From positions 1,116,001 to 1,180,000 of the forward strand of contig JBBELK010000992.1 of assembly GCA_037783545.1 (NCBI GenBank): 64,000 bases of DNA, in the 5' to 3' direction. The position numbers were made by a program, and so were the translations under genes. How positions within the stretch are numbered: the stretch's first letter is position 1; every line of letters begins with the position of its first letter. This document shows positions 25,701 through 34,700 of this stretch, one piece after another. The notes under the pieces are model-generated. The model saw only the letters and a list, made by a program, of their open reading frames with translations, was not told where the DNA came from and did no database searches. This stretch comes from Henricia sp. BOLD:AAB3569. Taxonomy: Eukaryota; Echinodermata; Asteroidea; Spinulosida; Echinasteridae.

Positions 25701-28700
25701 ATTTTATTATTTTGATTTTGATGCACTTGTTTGTTGGTTATTTCTTTACTAACATACGCGCTGCGAGCATGCGCATTCTTAGTTGTAAACAAAATTGCGG
25801 ACCAACTTCGAACTGGAATTAAATTCGACACGGCAGAAGCACGACGTTTGAAGCCAAGCCGTGCTTGTGCCGCACTAAATTGAGTTAGCACGGCAGATCC
25901 TGTCGAGCTCAAATCTTCTGCCGTGTCGAACTCATTTTGCCGAGCCAAATGGCTTCAAACGTCGTGCTTGTGCCGTGTCGAATTTTAAAAATCAAGTTAA
26001 ATTTAATTCGACATGGCATAAGCGCGACGTTTGAAGCGGGCCTAACAGTCAAAATTAAAAATGGTTTGCTTAAGTCTGTATACTGGATTTGTAATGTTCC
26101 CAAATTTTAATCAACCATTACATTTTTTTTAATTTTTAAATTAAAATTCCTGAGATGTGCAATATGTTCTTGGTGCATACCAAGCAACAAATGAAGCCAA
26201 ACATTTTTCTCCATTTCTTGATTGAAAGCAAAAGTCAATCTGAAAGTGGGAATTTTCAGCACACAGAAGCTTTACGCAGTCATGAAGCTGTTATGTGAAT
26301 ATTTCAATGTCAACTTAATTACAAGAGAAATTTTCAAATTTAGATTAAACTGTAGAGTTGCATTTCTTTTATTGCTCGGTATTTTTACTTTGGTTTGAAT
26401 GGGTTATTTGTGCGTGGGATTTGCGTTCCAAAAAGTCATTTTTATTCGCAATTTTTGTCTAAGTTTCTCTGACCTTTGTAAACGTTAAAAACTAGATGCG
26501 ACTGAAAAAAATATTAGAAGTTTGGCAAAATGCGGGGTTGTAAGATGAATGTGAGGCGGTAAACATTTCAAAAAGGGGGAGGCAAGAAGTTAGGGGTGCC
26601 CCTTAAAAATCCATCGTAGTGGTGCTTAACAGCCTATTTTGTGTTAAAGGTAATATACAGGATTGGTAATTACCCTCGAAAAAAATGATTATCTAAAAGC
26701 TTACTTGTTATCAAGATGGGAATGGTAGTAATCATCCTGTAATTTTTTTTCATGAGAAAAACGGCGAAACTATTTGAATCTCCAAAGATTGTCTGTAGGC
26801 GATCTTTAGAGCCATTCATTCATGCACAAAAACCATTATCGGGTTTTGCATGTTTTCTGAAGTATTACTGCCTCAATGTATTTTTCTCGACCAAGGCTTT
26901 CAATAGACCGATCCAGTAAGCTCCGCCCATTTTGGAATTGACCAATCACAGCCTCAGGTTCCCAAAATGTTTGGTTACCTGAGACCTCAAAATGTTGTGC
27001 ACAGAGCTACGGCAAATGCAGCACGAGTGACGCAAAAACACCATAAACATCATTTTTTTATCAGCGCAGAGGAGGCTAGCAGGTTTAAAACGGATTGTAT
27101 AAGACTATCCTAACCAACTTTTAATCCCTTCATAAATGTGTTTTTGGTGTAAACGTGAAAAACTTACCAAAATTAGCTTGTCGTTTTGCTAAGTTTTGCA
27201 TTCACTTCCTTCTAGATGTGTCGAGATGTTTTTGTTCGATGGCGGGCGTTACACGTATTGCAGGCGTGTTGTACATGCACGCATACGACCGGATACCCAA
27301 GTGCACATTTTGCTTTCGAGCGTGCAGTTTCTGTGTGCGTGTGCGTGATTCAATACGCGCTGACCAGGGCGCGGACGCTGACGCACGGCACGGCCACGCG
27401 ACTCTACTGCACACGTGCATGGCACGTGTGGCATGTTGCTAGGCAATTTCTAAATGGGCGGAGCTTACTGGATCGGTCTATTACCAGAGGAAATCACGCC
27501 GTTCTTAACAGTTTACCAAACATGTATATTACCTTTAAGCAAACATCAGGCTATGGAAATTATTTACAGTAAGCGCTTGAAAAAGTATCCAAATTGTATA
27601 ACATCCAAATTGCAGTATGGCCCGCGCTCGGCCCGCACAACGAGCGCCCGTGCACTCGCACGCAGGGAGAGGGAGCATTAACCAAGTTGCGCAACTTTCC
27701 ATGGTACATGTAGGTTAAAAACACGCTCATTTCTTTTAAAAACCAAGTGCAGATGATGAAAAGGTGTTGTATATATAGATAAAGAAGCATGTCTTACGGT
27801 TGATATCTGCAAAGTAACTCACTTGACTGAAGATGTCCTTTAAGTAACGTACAACTCGTCTTGTACAGTAAGGACACCTTTTTCGCTAATACTTAAGCAG
27901 CTCTATGAGATTAGCCCCTGTTCTAATTATTAGTTTGGCTTTTCATAGTTGGGCAGTTGAAGGAGTACAGATGATAGAAGCTACCAGTACTTACATGCGA
28001 TTCCAGGATTGTTGATGGCCACAAAGTAGATCTGGTAGTGATCTTTCAGATCCACATACCACCAGGGTTGGGTTTGGACTTTAGTGATGGAAATTCCCTC
28101 ATCTGTTGGACCCAAAAAATATCACATACCGTACTCTTCCAAAAAATAAATGCAATTTTCTTAAAACATCAAGTCTTGATCAAAACAGAAGTTTGTTGAA
28201 TAGAGTGAACTTGTGGATAACAAGGCACTGATGAACCAGTCACTTTGGAAGCGCTTTCAGGACTGTTCCGTCTCAGTAATTTCGTCCAGATCCAAGTGGA
28301 CCTGTTTGAACAAAGTGATTCCTGTAGCTACTGAATGTGGCATATCCTTCTTTCTGGGAAAATCCTGTAGTTAAGGGCTCTCAGAAAACCCATTTTGTTG
28401 GTTTTTCAACCTGTTTAAACCTGCATTGGACGAGTTGACCTCTGAAGCTGCTCTTCTGAAAAATAGCTCTAGAAGTATTCTCAGAGAGTACTTCAGGCAG
28501 AGTGGCGCACCCTGCCTCAGATGCTCTTACGGAGGCTGGTTCGGTCAGCCTTGCCGATAAAATGAGATAAATCTATCAGACTCATTGATCTTTCAGCCAG
28601 AGTATGTTTTGCGTTTTGCATTTTTGCGTTTTTTTGGGCTTAACCATATAGTTCCCCTATTCAAGCTTCAAAAGTCAACATACAAACGCTGGTAATGTTA

Positions 28701-31700
28701 ATTGCTAAGTGGTTTGGCAAATTAAATTCAAGACAGTGTTTAATCCTTACGGTAGTGGGTTTGATTTCCGGCCGTGTCCATGGTGCGTGTGCCCTTGGGC
28801 AAGGTACTTTGCAGTAAATTGCCTCTCTCCACCCAGGAGCAAACAAGTTCTGCATGATTTTCTAGGTTAGGACGTGTATTAAACAGGAAATATATAGATA
28901 ATAGATAAGTTTACCATCTCTTCCATCGACGGCTCCGGCTGGGCCAAAGATTGGTTCAAAGGAGCTGGATTGTTGTGCCGGTTTGTACAACGCAAGGTTC
29001 TGGATTCTGCCTCTCTCTGATGTGGGAACTGGGGGACAAAATGAAAGTCAACTCAAATTAGTGATAAAATATTTTAAAGGACCATTGTATCATTTGCAAT
29101 GAACCTTAAAGAATTTGCACATGCGCTAAATCCTTTTAATTGTTGACATACGTGCGCGCTCAGATGAATGTAGTGCAATTTCGTTACACAACGCCATTAG
29201 TATACTTACATGTAGCACCTGCTGAATGGGCAGTGTGTGTTCGTTCACGAGTGTTTACAATACGCAGAATTCAACTACATAGTACATCGTGTTGTGCGCC
29301 TTCGTTTTGATGGGATGAAAAAACTCTTTTGAACGATGGCCGCACACCCGGTAATATTGATGTTTGCCGCCTTAAAAATACGGCAAACAGCGCCATTTCA
29401 AGTAAAAAGAAATGCATCAGGACAATATGGGCGTTGACAAGTACACCACTGCCAAAATAAATAAAGAATCATAAGGGATGGCAAAGATTGAATAGGATAT
29501 GCAAAACCCAGCGACAACATTTGAAAAAGTTAGCCCAACATTTTAAAGTTTTGCTGCGCATGCGCAAACCGCGACACAGCCCGGCCCTTTAAGCTTGGCA
29601 ATGCCCAACACACAAGACATTTCTTAAAATCTGGAAAAATAACTAACAGTTAGGCCTATTGCTAAACATTTCATTTTATTTTGAAGCACGCCATTAGTTT
29701 ATGAAATAATTACCCTCGGGTTGCTGTCCATAAAGCTCGACTCGCATGCCAATGCGATTGTAGTAGTCCCTGGGATGAAAGCGCACATAGCGCGTATGGA
29801 CGGGATTCTCCAAATTGTGATGTACAATTTCATCGCAGTCCGAGTTTCCTCTGAACAACTAAAAAGGGATTGAAAAACAATATTACTCTTCGTTGAAAAG
29901 TAATGTTTAAATGATTCTATCGGGGGATTTTATTATAATTTTAAAAAATAGACATACATGTACAGTGGTTGTACATGTATGTATCTTTAGCTTTTAGCAA
30001 AATGTAGGGAGATCTTTTTGTGTATTATGTTGTACATTTATTTATACAACATAAATCCTCGTGACTCAAAGAAGAACAAAAATTATGTGAAGTATCGGCT
30101 ACGATTTTTTTTTTAAATTCACACAAAAAAACTCGGGCCAATAGGAACATTGAATTATTAATATAATTATGTCTCATTTTGAAATTCTGGAGAAATGGAT
30201 ACCAATAGGTCCACTGCTTGAGGAAATATAATTTACAAACACACGTTTTTTAAATTAAAACATTTAATAAAATGTATTTCTTCACAAGCAAGCAGTTAGA
30301 GAATGATTGTCATTGTTATTTTGCTTCAATGGGCCTTATTAGACATTATGACGTCATTGTGACATCATTATGACGCTTGTACATGTACATTTCTATATGA
30401 GATTCTGACAGAGCCTTAGAGCTATTTTAGCTTACCATGCCTTTGCCGTCCCGACCTCCCTGCCCGTCTCCACCGTAGAAATTCCAGTTACTCCCGTCCG
30501 TGCTGTGCGACACGTGGTATGACGTCACCCACTCATCCGAATTGCCGGCCCGCCCCTGGCTCCCCACACCCGTCACGTGGGTTGGGTAAACCAGGTCAAT
30601 CTGCAGGAACTGATCGCGGTTGAGCTTCATTGGGGACCACCCTCCTGCCCCTGCATCCGATGGCAGCATGTTCAGACGGGCCCGGTGCGGTCCCATGTGA
30701 TCGTCAACGTACGACGAAGCAGTCAGCTGATTGTCCGGGATTCGGCCGGAACTCACGCCAAGTGGAACGGCGTTGGGCAGGACTGGTGAGGTGGACAATT
30801 ATTGCCAGTAGTTACATTTACATGGACATGTTTTCTTTTTTAAAGTCCCAATACATCATTTGCAGTTACCCAAAATTTTACTTCACGAGTTGACAAGAAA
30901 GAAATGACAAAGTATTGATTGCAATGTTGACAAACACCACATGTACATGAATTGTTATTTTTTTCGTGTAAAATTGTACCTTTGTATGTGGGAGAAAGTG
31001 CCAACTGAAGGTGGATTTTTAAATAAGTTGTCTGCAGACAACTTTTGTACTATTTATTCACACACACACAAACAAAATGCATGGATTTTTCATCAGGATT
31101 ACTGCATCTACGTGGCTAAAAAATCTACTATGCAGTTTTCTCGACATAGGCTTTTAATTACGAGTGGAAAAACGGCATTTTTACAGTTATATTGTTCATG
31201 GTTTTTTTTTTTGTTTTTTTTTTTCTCCTAACGATATTTTAAAGCATTTACTTTCTTTTAATGAAAAAAATCCCACAATGTATTTTGGACATCGGCAACC
31301 TTGTGAAAAACGCTGTTTTTATTACGGCCGTTTTTGCGCCTTGCCTAGACTTGCCCAAGTCTGACTACCCGTGTTTTGGTCTGTAATGCGCAGCGTTTCA
31401 AGATATCTGGAAATCCATTTCCAGATATTTTGAAATGCATTTAGACATATCTTAAATTCCTTTTCTCAAAAATGATTTAGATTATCTCGCATTAGATATA
31501 TCTTGAGAACGTTTTAGAGATATCTCTAATTCGACTTTAAGATATCTGGAAATCCATTTTGAGATTTAGAGATATCTTGAATTCGATTTTAAGCTATCTC
31601 GAAAACGATTTAGAGATATTTTTAAAATGATTCCAAGATATCTCTAAATCGAATTAAATAAATTTCGCAAGCATTTGGAGATATCTTGAAAATGTTTAGA

Positions 31701-34700
31701 GATATCTTGAACGCATTTCAAGATATCTTGAAAACATTTAAAGATATCTCTAAATACGTTTCAAGATTTAAGAAACTCTGTCAAGTAGCAAGCACCCTTT
31801 AAAGATATCTTGTAAAAATATCAGATATCTTGAAAGAATTCAAGATATCTTGAAATAAATAAAAGCAACACCTGTTACTTGAATAAATGCCACTCATGTG
31901 CGCCATAAGATAACTTGCCTGACATCATGTATATATACATTGTACATGATGAGGCATGAGGCAAGTCTAGTATACGTGGTTATCTTGTTTACATATAATT
32001 CTACGAGTCTCAGGTAATATCAAAGAATTGTTTTAAAAATTGTTGTTAACAAGACTTTGTACTTTTGATCTGTTCGGCTTTTTTATTTCCAACTCCCGTG
32101 TAAATTTCTGACCGTTATCTTACCCGGATCTCGATGGACATGAATCCCATAGCCTTCACGGCTCCTGCCTGCAAGAGATGATAAAGTAAAATGATGAAAA
32201 CACAACCAAAGTTTGGGAAATTAAATATATTTTCCATGATGGAACCGTTTTGTATATCTTCTTTTAAAAGAGGATAAACCATTTCAAATTTTGACTTTAT
32301 CATAAATAATATAGATTTTGGACAGCTTACCGATTTCTCTGTTCAACACATACGGTTCTCCAGCCGGGTCTAAAAGAAAGGAAAATTAAAATAGATTTAT
32401 CTGTGGTGGTTGTTTGTAAATAATATTATTGGTTATTGTTCTTAAAGGAGCGTGTTCAGATTTTTCCAGAAAATGAATTTTGTTTTAACCTAACAATCAT
32501 ATAAAATACATCCATAAAATACTATCCATGGGAAGAAAACAGGAAGTTTGCAATATCCAATTTGAATTTGGAAGCAAAAAGGTTGGTGTAAGATAAATTG
32601 GAACCAGATAAATTAGTTTACAAAACATCGGTGTTTTTTTTATATCCTTGAAAATATACGGAATGAGAGCGCGAAATTTCAGAATGGCAATGAGACAAAT
32701 ATTACAGATGATATGGTAGCATGAGGGACTGCAAACCCCATCCACATACATGCCCAAGAATCGAACCTGGTATGCAAGAGGTGCAGGGAAAAGAACTACG
32801 ATGCCAATCCGACCGCCCATCGTTACTTTGTAAGGTGGTGGGGGGGGGGTGGGGGTGCACTCGGCGTTTTGATCGCACGGGCATGCGCAGTACATGTAAA
32901 TTAAATGTACACACAAGACATGATGACATTACACTGTGTTTACATGTGCGGTTTCCTGTGGCCATATATTTGTCAGACTCTCGTAGAAATGCGCTCGTGT
33001 TAGTTAAAGCATGAAGACGTCATTATGTTAAGGTCTATTTCAAGGACTGCTGAAATGCTAAATAACTTCATGAACAGCATGAGGGGAAGACACCACCGTT
33101 AATTATGATGTAAAATAAATGAAAGGTAATTTTGTTTTTTACAAAAGCTTACAGAAAGAGGGCTGTTTTTAGACAAAACATAAGAATTAAAATGAAATTG
33201 TGGCCAGGTTTTTTTTATGGCTTACAACAAACAATATTGAAAACAATCCCAAACAGCCATGGGTTACAAAAGTCTCAGTAAGTTGAGCAAAATAGTGGAA
33301 TGTTTTGTGCACAGCAAAGTAAGCATAAAAACATTTTTCTTTTAATCCTCTAACTTTTTAAAGACTATCTAAATGGGGTATTTCCATAGAATAAATTTCA
33401 TTGATAAAAATACAATTTAAACTTACTATTCTTGCCGTCTTTGCAGCCATCGGAGGTACCGCACTGCGTGCACCGGTACGGGTCATTGGCGCACGGGCAC
33501 CCACTATTGATGCAGCATGCACAGGTATCGTTACCGGAGCCGCCCGGGCAGGGGCATTCCATGGCGCCGGTCCAGCCATTGACTACTCGGTCTTTGATGA
33601 CTGGATGAGCTGTTGAGGAAAAATATAATAATCTGGAAATAAATGTTATGACATTAAATGGGAATGGCTTTTGGAAACAGGTTTTCATTTCATAACACAG
33701 ATTTATATTCTTTTTGAAACGGAATCACATCAAAACATCTCAAGGAGCATGTCCAGATTTCCCCCGAAAATGAATTTCATTATAACCTGATATATTACAT
33801 ATAAAATACCTCCACAAAATAATATACATGGGAAGAAAACAGGAAATTTGCAATCTCCAATTTGGATGTAAAAGTAAAAAGGTTGGTGTAATCACTGCAC
33901 TGCTTGGCTGCGTTTGGGCGTGCAGTTCTCGTTACTCGGGAGTAATGCGTGCGCATTGCACTCGGGTCACATCGCGCGAACGGCAAGTCCTCAGTCCGCG
34001 TGCGCGAATGGCAATCAGTAAAGATGGCCGTCTCTTGCCATCACTGCACAAGAAATGCCGTTTCATTGCGCACAAGAAACTGAGGAAATACAGGCCGTAA
34101 GTCGTGAGAACCTTTGATGCCGTATAAAACAAACCTTAGTGAGTTTTTATTGTTTCAGTTATTGAGTTGACACGTTGAGCAAATTCACCAAAAATCCCAC
34201 CCATTTTCCACCATATTCGTACAAATCACATGACACTTGACAGGAGTATGAGCACACTCCCCATTTGTTGGGGAGTGGCGAGAGCATACTCTCACTGACC
34301 CGAGTGTCGTTAATCTTGCCGTTCACGCGCGCAGGAGTATAACTCGTGTTAACACGAGTACACGCCCGAACGCAGCCCTTATGTACATGTAACTGGATAA
34401 ATTAGTTTTTAAAACATCAGTGCTTGTTTTATTTCCCCCGTCCCCCCACATTATTTTCCCGAACCTTTTTCAAATTCAAGCTATCGTACTACAGTGAATT
34501 ATTAATACATGTACTTACGAGTGCCGCATGCATACTCTTGACCGCATCTAACGCAGACATCCTGGAATCCGATTGGACACTGGGCACCTCCCACGATGCA
34601 ACATGCACAATCTTGGCGCTTAAAGTCATATTGGCACGTGCATCCGGTTCTCTTCAGTGTCCAACGGTCAGCATATTGGCTGAATTCGGACAGCAGAGCT

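Noticed and set aside
27155-27572. GC-rich frames near 27.3 kb as a gene
   Set aside because: They are the interior of a TIR element with perfect 30-bp ends. No recognisable domain.
32124-32164. Exon 5 read as AVKAMGFMSIEIR
   Set aside because: Uses the downstream GCAG acceptor and leaves phase 0, which does not fit exon 6. The upstream acceptor keeps phase 1 throughout.
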